Source of the DNA: Thiohalocapsa marina
GTDB lineage: Bacteria; Pseudomonadota; Gammaproteobacteria; Chromatiales; Chromatiaceae
DNA: 52,778 nt
Assembly (NCBI RefSeq): GCF_008632335.1
Contig: NZ_VWXX01000027.1
Location: 1-52,778, forward strand
Reading direction: 5' to 3'
The notes beneath the pieces are model-generated. The model did no database searches. It saw nothing but the letters and a program-made list of their open reading frames with translations, and was not told where the DNA came from. How positions within the stretch are numbered: position 1 is the first letter of the stretch; every line of letters starts with the position of its first letter. A program made the translations under genes and the position numbers. Positions 27,720 to 36,349 of the stretch are shown here, one piece after another.

Positions 27720-28379
27720 GTGCTCGGGCAACTGGGGCAGTCTCTGGACGGGCGCATCGCCACCGATTCCGGACAGTCGCGCGACATCAGCGGCCCGCTA
27801 GACCTGATGCGGCTGCATGCGTTGCGGGCCCTGGCGGATGTGGTGATCGTCGGCGCCGGTACCGTTGCTGCCGACGATCCCCGGCTGACCGTGCGACTGG
27901 TGTCCGGTACCAACCCGGTGCGCGCGGTGCTCGACCCGTCGGCGCGGCTGGCCCCTGGATACCGCGTCTTCACCGACGGTCAGGCGACGACGCTGCATCT
28001 GGTGGCGGAAGCGTCGGCTGCCGGATCGCAGGCGGCCGGATCGCAGGTTGTCGGGCCGGGGGTGGAGCGCATTCCGGTGCGAACAGACCCGGCGCGGACC
28101 TTCCCGCCCCAAGGGGTACTGGCGGTGCTCCGCGACCGCGGGCTGCGGCGGGTGCTGGTGGAGGGGGGCGGCATCACCGTCTCCCGCTTCCTGCAGGCGG
28201 GGGTGCTGGATCGGCTGCATGTCAGCGTCGCGCCGCTGCTGATCGGCTCCGGTCGGCCGGGCATCACGCTGCCGCGCATCGAGCGCCTGGAACAGGCGCT
28301 GCGCCCGCCGCGGGTGCAGCATCATCGGCTTGGTGACGACCTGCTGTTCGATCTGCAATGGACGCCGGATGACGCCTGA
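27720..28379 (+). CDS. RibD C-terminal-type reductase domain protein
   Basis: The product is a stand-alone RibD reductase domain (NADPH-dependent, DHFR-like fold). Motifs include QLGQSLDGRIATDSGQSRDI, ALRALADVVIVGAGTVAADDPRLTVR, and RRVLVEGGGITVSRFLQAGVLDRLHV. There is no deaminase domain, so it is not a complete RibD. Coordinates give the GTG start, but in-frame sequence resembling the family N-terminus (LLAPLRDRACWVLGQLG) begins earlier with no ATG/GTG/TTG; a CTG at 27591 overlapping the opgH stop has a GGAGG exactly 7 nt upstream and may be the real start. It is convergent with the methyltransferase end of the pterin-like cluster and is probably part of it. Confidence 0.85.
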   Translation: MLGQLGQSLDGRIATDSGQSRDISGPLDLMRLHALRALADVVIVGAGTVAADDPRLTVRLVSGTNPVRAVLDPSARLAPGYRVFTDGQATTLHLVAEASAAGSQAAGSQVVGPGVERIPVRTDPARTFPPQGVLAVLRDRGLRRVLVEGGGITVSRFLQAGVLDRLHVSVAPLLIGSGRPGITLPRIERLEQALRPPRVQHHRLGDDLLFDLQWTPDDA

Positions 28380-28448
28380 GGGTGGCCGGACTCAGCACCG
28401 GAGCCATAACCGGAGCCGGATCAAGATCAAGAACCGGAACCCGAAGCC

Positions 28449-29267
28449 CTAGATCGGCAACGCCAGCAGGTCCAGATGCCCGACCTCCAGTGCCGTGCCG
28501 CCGGAGGTGAAGGCGGCACGCCGGCGTTCGCACCAGGCCTGGATACGTTCGCCCTGATGTCTGCCCTGCGTTGGTACCAGTGCCGCGGCGGCCTGTGCCC
28601 AGCCCTCAAGCCAGGCCGTCGCCAGTGCGGTGTCGGCGCTGCCCTGCAGCCGCCAGGGACTGGGCGCCAGTGTGCAGTCGTAACCCAGGGCCCGGAAGCG
28701 CGTGCAGGCATGGGCGGCGGCATCCGGTCCGAGCGCCGCGCCCAGGCCCTTGTCGGTGCGTTGATGGCGGTTCACCAGGGCGCGCATCCAGTCGTCGTCT
28801 GCGTCGGCCGGACCGGACCAGGCCACGCGGCCGTCATAGCTCAGCGTGAACAGCGCCGCGGCCCCCCGGGCATGGATGCGGCCGATCAGGTCATCCAGCC
28901 AGGCTGCGCTGACCAGGTCCAGCAGCGCCGACGCGGTGACCACTTCAGCCCGGGCCACCGCCGCGAGCCCGTCGGTGTGGAGGTCCCCCAGCATCGGCTG
29001 CAGGCAGACCGAGCACTCTGTTGGCGGCGTCAGGCGCGCGAGCAGGTCCGCATCGTGGTCGATGAGGGTCCAGTCGCGGGCCCAGGGCAGCCGTGGTGCC
29101 AGGTGACGCAGGTTGGCGCCGGTGCCGCAGCCCAGATCGAGGATCCGACGCCAACCGGCCCGGGCACCCGCCAGGGCCAGCCGCTGCTCCAGCGCCGCTG
29201 CGCGGGCGCGGTGATCCGCGGGTTCCCGCAGCGCGAGCCACTCGGCGGCGAAACGCTCAGTCGGCAT
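28449..29267 (-). CDS. Class I SAM-dependent methyltransferase
   Basis: The 272-residue product has SAM motif I ILDLGCGTGANLRHL (about 42-56), an acidic motif II (WTLIDHDADLLARL), and VVTASALLDLVSAAWLDDL at motif IV. The remainder is family-specific and its substrate cannot be read from sequence. Its start lies inside the glycosyltransferase gene (11-nt overlap), so it is the last gene of the MDR-PTPS-GT4-methyltransferase operon and most likely modifies that pathway's product. Confidence 0.85.
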   Translation of the reverse strand: MPTERFAAEWLALREPADHRARAAALEQRLALAGARAGWRRILDLGCGTGANLRHLAPRLPWARDWTLIDHDADLLARLTPPTECSVCLQPMLGDLHTDGLAAVARAEVVTASALLDLVSAAWLDDLIGRIHARGAAALFTLSYDGRVAWSGPADADDDWMRALVNRHQRTDKGLGAALGPDAAAHACTRFRALGYDCTLAPSPWRLQGSADTALATAWLEGWAQAAAALVPTQGRHQGERIQAWCERRRAAFTSGGTALEVGHLDLLALPI

Positions 29268-30363
29268 CTTCGGTCCTCCGGCGAGGTAAGGGGTTCAGTG
29301 CCCCCAGTTCGGTGAGGGCGTCGGCAAAGCGGCGTGCCTGGGTCGGCCAGTCCGGCAGGGTGGCGGCATGCGCCAGGGCCCGTTCGGCGGCGTGACGGCG
29401 ACGGTCGGGGTGGTCGAGAAAGACGCGCAGCGCCTGGCCCAATGCGGCGATGTCACCCGGCGGAACCAGCAGGCCGGCGTCGCCGGGCAGGGTGTGGGGG
29501 ATGGCGCCGCCGGTGGTGCTGATCACCGGTAGTCCATGCACCAGGGCCTCGGTGAGCGCCATGCCGTAGCCCTCATACCAGGAGGGCAGCACGAACAGAT
29601 CCGCTTGCCTGAGATGGGCCGCCAGTTCCACCGCCGGCAGTTCACCCGTCAGAACGATGCGCCGGCTCAGGCCCAATTCGCGCAGCCGGCGTGCCAGCGC
29701 GGCGGCGAAACCGGGATTGCGGGTCCGGCTGCCCACCAGCCAGGCCTGCCACGGACGTGCGCGCAGGCCGGCCAGGGCCTCGATCAGCAGATCCTGACCC
29801 TTGCGTGGTGTCAGGCTGCCGACGCAGAGCAGCCGCGGGCCGGCATCAGCGGCGCGGACTTGTGATGGACCCTGTCGCGGCGGCGGTTGATCCACCCCCG
29901 GTTCTACGATCCGGACACGCGGTCGCCGCACACCCAGGGCGTCCAGCCGGTCTGCGCTGAAGCCGCTGGTGACGATCACCCCGCGCGGTGCCCGCAGGCC
30001 GTCGGCCTCAAGCTGCAGCAGGCGCCTGCGCTCCGGCGCCGGCAGTCCGGTCTCGTCCCCCAGCGGATGGTGCACCAGCGCGACCAGGCGCAGGCGGGCG
30101 GCCTGTGCGTGTAGCAGCGCCGGCTGCGCCCCGCCGGCCAGCCCGTCGACAACGGCCAGGGTCCCGTCCGGCAGTGACTGCAGGCGCTGGCGGAAGATGC
30201 CGAGGTCATCGGCGTCCGGCAGCGGGTAGGTACCGGGCAATTCGTGCACCTGTAGCGTCCAGCCCAGGCCTTGCAGGCCGCGCACCATGCGCGCGTCGTA
30301 TAGATAGCCGCCGGTGCGCTGCGCCAGGGCCCCGGCGACGAACAGATGCGCGGTGCAGCTCAT
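29257..30363 (-). CDS. GT4-family glycosyltransferase
   Basis: The 368-residue GT-B protein has the C-terminal Glycos_transf_1 domain with LLCVGSLTPRKGQDLLIEAL, VLTGELPAVELAAHLRQADLFVLPS and the nucleotide-sugar motif EGYGMALTEALVHGLPVIST (EX7E type). The N-terminal half binds the acceptor. The ATG at 30363 is 8 nt after the PTPS-like stop; the frame is open further but without homology. A glycosyltransferase next to a PTPS-fold protein recalls pteridine glycoside pathways of cyanobacteria, but acceptor and donor are unknown. Confidence 0.87.
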   Translation of the reverse strand: MSCTAHLFVAGALAQRTGGYLYDARMVRGLQGLGWTLQVHELPGTYPLPDADDLGIFRQRLQSLPDGTLAVVDGLAGGAQPALLHAQAARLRLVALVHHPLGDETGLPAPERRRLLQLEADGLRAPRGVIVTSGFSADRLDALGVRRPRVRIVEPGVDQPPPRQGPSQVRAADAGPRLLCVGSLTPRKGQDLLIEALAGLRARPWQAWLVGSRTRNPGFAAALARRLRELGLSRRIVLTGELPAVELAAHLRQADLFVLPSWYEGYGMALTEALVHGLPVISTTGGAIPHTLPGDAGLLVPPGDIAALGQALRVFLDHPDRRRHAAERALAHAATLPDWPTQARRFADALTELGALNPLPRRRTEDAD

Positions 30364-30370
30364 GCGCGGC

Positions 30371-30781
30371 TCATGTCGGCTCTCGAATCGGCCCCTCGTA
30401 GCTGGCCCAGGCCAGATGCGACTCGTGCAGGCACACCTGCAGTGCGTCGCAGCCGGTGGCGTTCGGCCCCAGGCGGCCGGCATGGATGGCCTGAACCAGC
30501 CGGCGGTGGATCTCGCGGGCGAGGAATTCGGTGGTGGTGTTCACCCCCCGGAACGCGGGCAGTTCGTCGAGATTGCGGTAGTTGAGTTCGGCCAGCACCG
30601 CCTTCAGGGCCTCTGCGGCCAGGCCGATGTCCACCACCAGGCCGTCTGCGTCCAGGGATGCGCGTGCGAAGGTGGCGTCCACCACGTAGGTTGCCCCATG
30701 CAGGCGTTGCGCGGGACCGAAGGTCTCGCCTTGAAAGGAATGGGCGATCATGAAGTGGTCGCGAACATTGAGCTTGTACAA
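30371..30781 (-). CDS. PTPS/QueD-fold protein with altered active site
   Basis: The 136-residue product aligns to 6-pyruvoyltetrahydropterin synthase / 6-carboxytetrahydropterin synthase throughout ([64 protein letters not shown]). Of the three zinc histidines, H14 and H28 remain but the third (HGH) is Ala30. The catalytic Cys before HG is absent, and the Asp-His pair (LDHxxLN) is N67-Y68. It begins with TTG at 30781, 1 nt after the MDR stop, with GAGGGG 7 nt upstream; no ATG fits. It is therefore likely to perform a reaction other than the classic one. Confidence 0.85.
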   Translation of the reverse strand: MYKLNVRDHFMIAHSFQGETFGPAQRLHGATYVVDATFARASLDADGLVVDIGLAAEALKAVLAELNYRNLDELPAFRGVNTTTEFLAREIHRRLVQAIHAGRLGPNATGCDALQVCLHESHLAWASYEGPIREPT

Positions 30782-30782
30782 A

Positions 30783-31829
30783 TCAGAACCCCTCGGCGGT
30801 TGGGTAGCGGATGCGGTGACAGAGGGTGTCGGGCGCGGCGCCGGGCGTTGCAAGCTCGGCAAGCACGGCGGGCAGCGACGCGAATGCGCTTTCGTCGGTG
30901 ATCAGCCGGTCCAGCACCGGGTCGGCGAGCAGCGCCAGCGCCAGGCGCAGTCGCCGGGTGTGACTCCAGCGCGGGCGCCGATCCGGTGGCAACTGGCCGA
31001 CCTGGCTGGCGATCAGGCGCAGCCGCCGGGGATGGAAATGGGCACCCAGGGGCAGCTCGACCGGGCGCGTGCCGTACCAGCTCAGGTCTACCAGCCGACC
31101 TTCGTCGCCCAGCAGCGGCAGCGCGCCGGCCAGTCCCTCGGGGCGGCCGCTGGCGTGGATGGCGATGTCGAACGGTGGCGGATGATCGGCGGGCTGGATG
31201 CGGGGTTGCCACTGCATGCCCAGCGCGGCGGCGACACCGGCGCGGGCATCCTGGGGGTCCACCAGCACCACCCGGGTCCCGGGCATGCGCGCGCACAGCC
31301 AGCCCGCAAGCAGGCCGACCACGCCGCCGCCGACCACCAGCACCCGATCGCCGACGGACACGCCGGCATCCCAGACGGCGTTGACCGCGGTCTCCAGGTT
31401 GGCGGCCAGCACCGCCCGCGCGGCGGGCACCTCCGTCGGCACGGGATGCAGGGCCTGCCACGGGACCTGGAACCGATCCTGATGTGGGTGCAGGCAGAAC
31501 ACCGGCTGGTTGAGCCGGGGCCCGGGCAGATCGTTGGCCGGATCGCCTGCCGGATCATCCCCCAGCGCCTCGACCACGCCGACGGTCATGTAGCCGTACT
31601 TCAGCGGGCCTGGAAACGCGCCTTGCTGGAACGGGGCGCGCATGTCGGCATACAGCGACGGGGGCACCTCGCCGCGGTGGATCAGCGTCTCGGTGCCCCG
31701 ACTGATGGCGGAATATAGCGTCCGCACTCGCGCCTGTCCGGGCGCCAGCGGCGGCAGGGGTTCCTGCCGCAGCTCGCCGTGGCCCGGTCGACAGAGCCAG
31801 TAGGCGCGTGCGGTTGTTGATCCGCTCAT
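30783..31829 (-). CDS. Zinc-binding-type MDR dehydrogenase
   Basis: The 348-residue product is a medium-chain dehydrogenase/reductase: an N-terminal GroES-like domain ([29 protein letters not shown]) and a Rossmann domain with [16 protein letters not shown] (about 170-185) and [19 protein letters not shown]. The usual catalytic-zinc Cys/His and structural four-Cys set are not evident, so it may be zinc-free. It is the first gene of the operon with the PTPS-like, GT4 and methyltransferase genes, and its stop is 1 nt from the PTPS start. The divergent AEC transporter gene lies 182 nt away. Confidence 0.85.
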   Translation of the reverse strand: MSGSTTARAYWLCRPGHGELRQEPLPPLAPGQARVRTLYSAISRGTETLIHRGEVPPSLYADMRAPFQQGAFPGPLKYGYMTVGVVEALGDDPAGDPANDLPGPRLNQPVFCLHPHQDRFQVPWQALHPVPTEVPAARAVLAANLETAVNAVWDAGVSVGDRVLVVGGGVVGLLAGWLCARMPGTRVVLVDPQDARAGVAAALGMQWQPRIQPADHPPPFDIAIHASGRPEGLAGALPLLGDEGRLVDLSWYGTRPVELPLGAHFHPRRLRLIASQVGQLPPDRRPRWSHTRRLRLALALLADPVLDRLITDESAFASLPAVLAELATPGAAPDTLCHRIRYPTAEGF

Positions 31830-31935
31830 GGTTCAGCCCCCGCATCCCGGCCGACATCCGATTGGCGATCACTGAACCCGAAAACCTGACCGTGATCGCT
31901 ATACTGAGAGATGACCATACCATCACTCCGCACCC

Positions 31936-31965
31936 GGGGAGATGCTGATTCAATGGCCTCCCTGC
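31936..31965. repeat. Left-end remnant of the MITE-like element
   Basis: GGGGAGATGCTGATTCAATG followed by GCCTCCCTG matches about 24 of 29 positions of the left terminus of the 155-bp elements (GGAGGCGCTGATTTATTGGCCTCCTGG). No internal hairpins or right end follow, so it is a truncated relic. It lies between the divergent MDR and AEC genes. Confidence 0.55.
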
Positions 31966-32011
31966 TCTCCCTGGCTCGGCGCACGGGTGGACCTTGGACA
32001 TCAGTGAGCCC

Positions 32012-32986
32012 ATGCAGACCCAGGTTGTTAGCTCCATTGTCCTGCTGGTGGCCCTGATCCTGTTGGTGACGGGACTGCGGCGGATCGGACTGATCGAGGT
32101 CCGGCACGGGCAGTTGTTCGGCGCCTTGGTGACGCGGGTCACATTGCCGGCGCTGATCTTCGGCTCCCTGGCCAAATCGGCTCCGTGCTGGGGGTTTGAG
32201 CTGCTGGCACTGGTCATCCTGCTGGCGGAACTGGTGTGTTTGGCGGTGGCCTGGCTGGGTGGACGGTTGCTGCGTCTGTCGGCACCGGCGCTGGGGGCCG
32301 TGCTGCTGGCAGCGGCATTCGGCAGTTCTTCGATGCTTGGATATGCGCTGATCGGCGCGGTCTACGGGAACAACCGCGAGGCCATTGCCGAGGCGGTGGT
32401 CATCTCGGAGCTAGGTGTCGGGCCGGCGCTGTTCACCCTTGGCACCATGATCGCGCTCTATCACGGCCGCGCGGAGGGCAGCGTGCACAGCCGGCTGCTG
32501 GAGGCGCTGAAATTCTTCCGCTCGCCGATCTTTGTTGCGGTGGTACTCGGGCTGTCGTGGTCGCTGTTGCGGTTGCCTACCAGCGGGCCTTTGATGGGAC
32601 TGCTGTTTCAGGGTGTTGGCGTACTGGGTTCGGCCAACACCTTCCTGGTCACGCTGACGGTCGGGGCGCTGCTGCACTTCGAGGGCATCCGCTCCGTTTT
32701 CGGACTGACAGTCTTGGTGGCGACGATCAAGTTGCTGCTGCAGCCGGGCGTGGCCTGGCTGGCGGCGATCGGGCTGGGAGCCACCGGGATCGGCGCGATC
32801 GAACTGGGTCTGGCGGATGCGCAGGCGCAGATCCTGATCCTTGAGGCCGCGATGCCCTCGGCGCTGCTGGCGGTGGTATTGGCCAACACCTACGGATGCG
32901 ACGGCCATTTGGCTTCGAAGCTGGTGCTCGCCACCACGGTGGCGAGCATTGTCACGCTCCCGCTGATGGTGCAGTTGCTGCGCTGA
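32012..32986 (+). CDS. AEC family transporter
   Basis: The 324-residue inner-membrane protein has about ten hydrophobic helices in two five-helix halves joined by a hydrophilic loop (GRAEGSVHSRLLEALKF), the architecture of the auxin efflux carrier (Mem_trans) family. Motifs such as FGSSSMLGYALI and EAAMPSALLAVVLANTYGCD near the C-terminus are typical. Bacterial members move small organic acids such as malate or malonate; the substrate here is unknown. The ATG at 32012 is preferred over an in-frame TTG at 31994. The 94 nt to trkH (convergent) hold no gene. Confidence 0.9.
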   Translation: MQTQVVSSIVLLVALILLVTGLRRIGLIEVRHGQLFGALVTRVTLPALIFGSLAKSAPCWGFELLALVILLAELVCLAVAWLGGRLLRLSAPALGAVLLAAAFGSSSMLGYALIGAVYGNNREAIAEAVVISELGVGPALFTLGTMIALYHGRAEGSVHSRLLEALKFFRSPIFVAVVLGLSWSLLRLPTSGPLMGLLFQGVGVLGSANTFLVTLTVGALLHFEGIRSVFGLTVLVATIKLLLQPGVAWLAAIGLGATGIGAIELGLADAQAQILILEAAMPSALLAVVLANTYGCDGHLASKLVLATTVASIVTLPLMVQLLR

Positions 32987-33080
32987 GCGCGAGCAGCCGC
33001 GCGCGTTCCTGCGATTGCGACCAATCGGCCGTTACGGGGCGCGTCGTGCTTCCGCGTTTGGTGTGCCCGACTGAAACCAC

Positions 33081-34535
33081 TCACCGCCGCCAGAAGGCGG
33101 GGCTCAGCAGTACCAGCAGGGTGAACACCTCCAGGCGGCCGAGCAGCATGGCAAAGCAGAGGATCCAGATACCGGGATCGTGCATGTCGAAGTAATGGGC
33201 GCCGACGGTGGCCAGTCCGGGGCCCAGGTTGTTCATGCAGGCGGCGACAGCGGAAAAGGAGGTCAGCAGGTCCAGTCCGGTGGCGGCCAGCGCCAGATAC
33301 ATGAAGGTGAACGCGGCCACATACAGCGAGAAGAAGCCCCAGACCGCATCGACGATGCGGTGGTTGATGACCTTTTCGCCCACCCGCACCGGCAGTTGTG
33401 CGTTGGGGTGGATCAGCCGGCCGATCTCGCGCAGCCCCTGCTTGATCAGCAGCAGGAAGCGGATCACCTTGATGCCGCCGCCGGTGGAGCCGGCGCAGCC
33501 GCCGACGAAGGCGAGAAACAGCAGCAGGATCTCGGTGAACGGCGGCCAGGTGTAGAATTCCGCGGTGGTGAAGCCGGTGGTGGTGCCGATGGAAACCACC
33601 TGGAACAGGCCCTTGGTGAAGGACTCCTCCCAGTCGATGTAGGTGTTGCTGTAGAACAGCGCGACGGTGACGATGGTGGTCACCACGGCCATCAGGAACA
33701 GATAGAAGCGAAACTCGCTGTCCTGGGCGTAGATCCGCGGGTCCATGCGCCGCACGGCGACGAAATGCAGCGCAAAGTTCACCCCCGACAGCAGCATGAA
33801 GACCACGGCGATCATCTCGATCAGGGTGCTGTCGTAGTAGCCGATGCTGGTGTCGTGGGTGGAGAAGCCGCCGATGGCCACGGTGGAGAAGGCATGGCAG
33901 ATGGCATCGAAGGCGGACATGCCGGCGGCCCAGTAGCTCAGGCCGCAGGCCACGGTGAGCCCCAGGTAGATGTACCACAGCGCCTTGGCGGTCTCGGTGA
34001 TGCGCGGCGTCAGCTTGGTCTCTTTCATCGGCCCCGGCATCTCCGCCCGGTACAGCTGCATGCCGCCGATGCCGAGCATCGGCAGCACCGCCACCGCCAG
34101 CACGATGATGCCCATGCCGCCGAGCCACTGCAGTTGCTGGCGGTACCAGAGCATGGCGTGGGGCAGGTCGTCGATGCCGAGGATGACCGTCGCCCCGGTG
34201 GTGGTGAGCCCGGACATGGACTCGAACACCGAGTCGGTCAGCGACAGGTCCGGTTCCGGCGAAAACATGAACGGCAGCGCGCCGGACAGGCCCAAGGCGA
34301 CCCAGAACAGCACCACCACCAGGAAACCGTCGCGCAGCCGCAGTTCCTGGTGCATGCGGGCAACCGGCAGCCAGATCAGCGAGCCGACCCCCAGGATCAC
34401 CAGAAAGGCGTAGATGAACGGCATGCCGGCGCCGTCGCCATAGATCACCGCCACCAGCGCCGGCGGCAGCATGGTGGTGCTGAACAGCATCAACAGCAGG
34501 CCGAGGACCTTCTGTACCGCGATGAAGCGTTTCAT
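33081..34535 (-). CDS. trkH: Trk system potassium uptake protein TrkH
   Basis: The 484-residue membrane protein is the K+-translocating subunit. Four pore-loop repeats carry selectivity-filter sequences: TTTGATV, STVAIGGFSTHD, GTTTGFTTAE and CMNNLGPG. It works with cytoplasmic TrkA, whose gene is upstream on the same strand across a 249-nt gap that contains a dispersed repeat. It ends the def-to-trkH block. Confidence 0.96.
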   Translation of the reverse strand: MKRFIAVQKVLGLLLMLFSTTMLPPALVAVIYGDGAGMPFIYAFLVILGVGSLIWLPVARMHQELRLRDGFLVVVLFWVALGLSGALPFMFSPEPDLSLTDSVFESMSGLTTTGATVILGIDDLPHAMLWYRQQLQWLGGMGIIVLAVAVLPMLGIGGMQLYRAEMPGPMKETKLTPRITETAKALWYIYLGLTVACGLSYWAAGMSAFDAICHAFSTVAIGGFSTHDTSIGYYDSTLIEMIAVVFMLLSGVNFALHFVAVRRMDPRIYAQDSEFRFYLFLMAVVTTIVTVALFYSNTYIDWEESFTKGLFQVVSIGTTTGFTTAEFYTWPPFTEILLLFLAFVGGCAGSTGGGIKVIRFLLLIKQGLREIGRLIHPNAQLPVRVGEKVINHRIVDAVWGFFSLYVAAFTFMYLALAATGLDLLTSFSAVAACMNNLGPGLATVGAHYFDMHDPGIWILCFAMLLGRLEVFTLLVLLSPAFWRR

Positions 34536-34585
34536 TGGCGAAGCTTACAGCCTCCAGCCGCCAGCCTCCAGAGTCGTCCACCCGG

Positions 34586-34723
34586 AAACCGCGGAGGCGC
34601 AGAGGACACAGAGTACGGAGGAGGCGTCCGCGCTCGGCGCTGAACGCACGGGCCGGGGCGGAAGTTTGAAGTGTGGAGGCCGCTTTCCTGGTCTCCGCGT
34701 TTTCTTCTCTGCGCCTTGGCGGT
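34586..34723. repeat. Dispersed intergenic inverted repeat, copy A
   Basis: The left end AAACCGCGGAGGCGCAGAGG is mirrored by CTCTGCGCCTTGGCGGTT at the right end. A preceding flank with CCAGCCGCCAGCCTCCAGAG and GTCCACCCGG is shared with copy B. It occupies the gap between trkA and trkH. Elements of this 'accgcagaggcgcagag' type are common in environmental bacteria; no coding capacity is seen. Confidence 0.7.
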
Positions 34724-34784
34724 TCATCCAGCCGCGTCCGGGAGGGGCAATATCAGCACTGCCGAGTGGCTGGCGGCTGGCCGC

Positions 34785-36158
34785 TCAAAAAAAGGTCACG
34801 CCGACCTGGAACAGCTTTTCCACCTCAGGCACCCGCAGCTTGTCCTGCAGGAACAGGATCACATGATCCTCGGACTCGATCACGGTGTCGTGGTGGGCGA
34901 TGAGGACCTCCTCGCCGCGGACGATGGCGCCGATGCTGGCCCCCTTGGGCAGGTTGATGGCCTCGATCGGGCGGCCCACCACCTTGGACGAGCTCTCGTC
35001 GCCATGGGCGATGGCCTCGATGGCCTCGGCGGCCCCGTGGCGCAGGGAGTGCACCATGACCACATCACCGCGCCGGACATGCTTGAGCAGGCTGCCGATG
35101 GTGGCCTGCTGCGGCGAGATGGCGATGTCGATGGGGCCGCTCTGCACCAGGTCCACGTAGGCGGTGCGGTTGATCAGGGCCATGACCTTGCGCGCACCGA
35201 GCCGCTTGGCCAGCATCGCGGAGAGGATGTTGGCCTCGTCGTCGTCGGTCACGGCGCAGAAGACATCCGTATCCTCGATGTTCTCTTCCAGCAGCAGTTC
35301 CTCGTCTGCCGCGTCGCCGTGCAGCACGATGGTGCGTTCCAGCTGCTCGGCGATGTGCTTGCAGCGGGGCAGGTCGCTCTCGATGACCTTTACCCGGAAG
35401 TCGCGCTCCGTGGCCCGGGCCAGGCGCGTGCCGATGTTGCCGCCGCCGGCGAAGATCAGCCGCTTGTAGGGCTTTTCCAGGCGGCGCAGTTCGCTCATCA
35501 CCGAGCGGATATGCTTCGGCGCGGCGACGAAGAAGACCTCGTCGTCCGCCTCGATCACGGTGTTGCCGCCGGGCTGTATGGCCCGGTCGTGGCGGTAGAT
35601 GGCCGCGACCCGGGTGTCCACATGGGGCATGTGGTCGTACAGGGTGCGCAGTTCATGGCCCACCAGTGGACCGCCGTAGTAGGCGCGCACCGCCACCAGC
35701 CGGACCCGGCCGGCGGCGAAGTCCGTCACCTGCAGCGTGCCCGGATTCTCGATCAGCCGCAGGATGTAGTCGGTGACCAACTGCTCGGGGCTGATGCGGA
35801 CATCGATGGGCAGGGCCTCCGTGCCGAACAGCTTTTCCTGCTCCAGAAAGCTCTGCGCACGCACCCGGGCGATCTTGGTCGGGGTGTGGAACAGGGTGTA
35901 GGCCACCTGGCAGGCCACCATGTTGGTCTCGTCGCTGTTGGTCACGGCGATGATCATGTCCGTGTCCTCGGCGCCGGCGCGGGTCAGCACGTCCGGATGG
36001 GCGCCGTGGCCCTGCAGCGTGCGCAGGTCGAAGCGGTCGGCCAGCTCCCGCAGGCGCCCGGCGTCGGTATCCACCACCGTGATGTCGTTGGCCTCGTTGA
36101 CCAGATTGGCGGCCACCGAGGTGCCGACCTGGCCGGCCCCGAGGATGAGGATTTTCAT
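34785..36158 (-). CDS. trkA: Trk system potassium transporter regulatory subunit TrkA
   Basis: The 457-residue cytoplasmic protein has two tandem RCK units: Rossmann domains beginning [16 protein letters not shown] (1-16) and [14 protein letters not shown] (about 233-246), each followed by a TrkA-C domain. It binds NAD(H)/ATP and gates the TrkH channel. Length and domain order match E. coli TrkA (458). It lies between ntrX and trkH on the same strand, each gap containing a copy of the same dispersed repeat. Confidence 0.97.
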   Translation of the reverse strand: MKILILGAGQVGTSVAANLVNEANDITVVDTDAGRLRELADRFDLRTLQGHGAHPDVLTRAGAEDTDMIIAVTNSDETNMVACQVAYTLFHTPTKIARVRAQSFLEQEKLFGTEALPIDVRISPEQLVTDYILRLIENPGTLQVTDFAAGRVRLVAVRAYYGGPLVGHELRTLYDHMPHVDTRVAAIYRHDRAIQPGGNTVIEADDEVFFVAAPKHIRSVMSELRRLEKPYKRLIFAGGGNIGTRLARATERDFRVKVIESDLPRCKHIAEQLERTIVLHGDAADEELLLEENIEDTDVFCAVTDDDEANILSAMLAKRLGARKVMALINRTAYVDLVQSGPIDIAISPQQATIGSLLKHVRRGDVVMVHSLRHGAAEAIEAIAHGDESSSKVVGRPIEAINLPKGASIGAIVRGEEVLIAHHDTVIESEDHVILFLQDKLRVPEVEKLFQVGVTFF

Positions 36159-36203
36159 TGGTCAGCAGCCTCCAGCGCCCAGCCGCCAGAGCCGTCCACC
36201 TGG

Positions 36204-36302
36204 AAACCGCAGAGGCACGGAGTAATCGCAGGGTGCGCAGAGAAGAACCAGAGGCGGTAATGCTTTGCGCATTCTCTGTGCCCTCTGTGCCTCTGCGGTA
36301 AA
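36204..36302. repeat. Dispersed intergenic inverted repeat, copy B
   Basis: The left end AAACCGCAGAGGCACGGAG pairs with GTGCCTCTGCGGTAAA-like sequence at the right end. Its upstream flank AGAGCCGTCCACCTGGAAACC differs from copy A at only a few positions. It lies between ntrX and trkA and could form a strong hairpin in the readthrough transcript. Confidence 0.7.
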
Positions 36303-36349
36303 CCGGCGCGATGGAGGGTGAGCGCCTCCGGGCTGAAGGCTGCTTCCCC

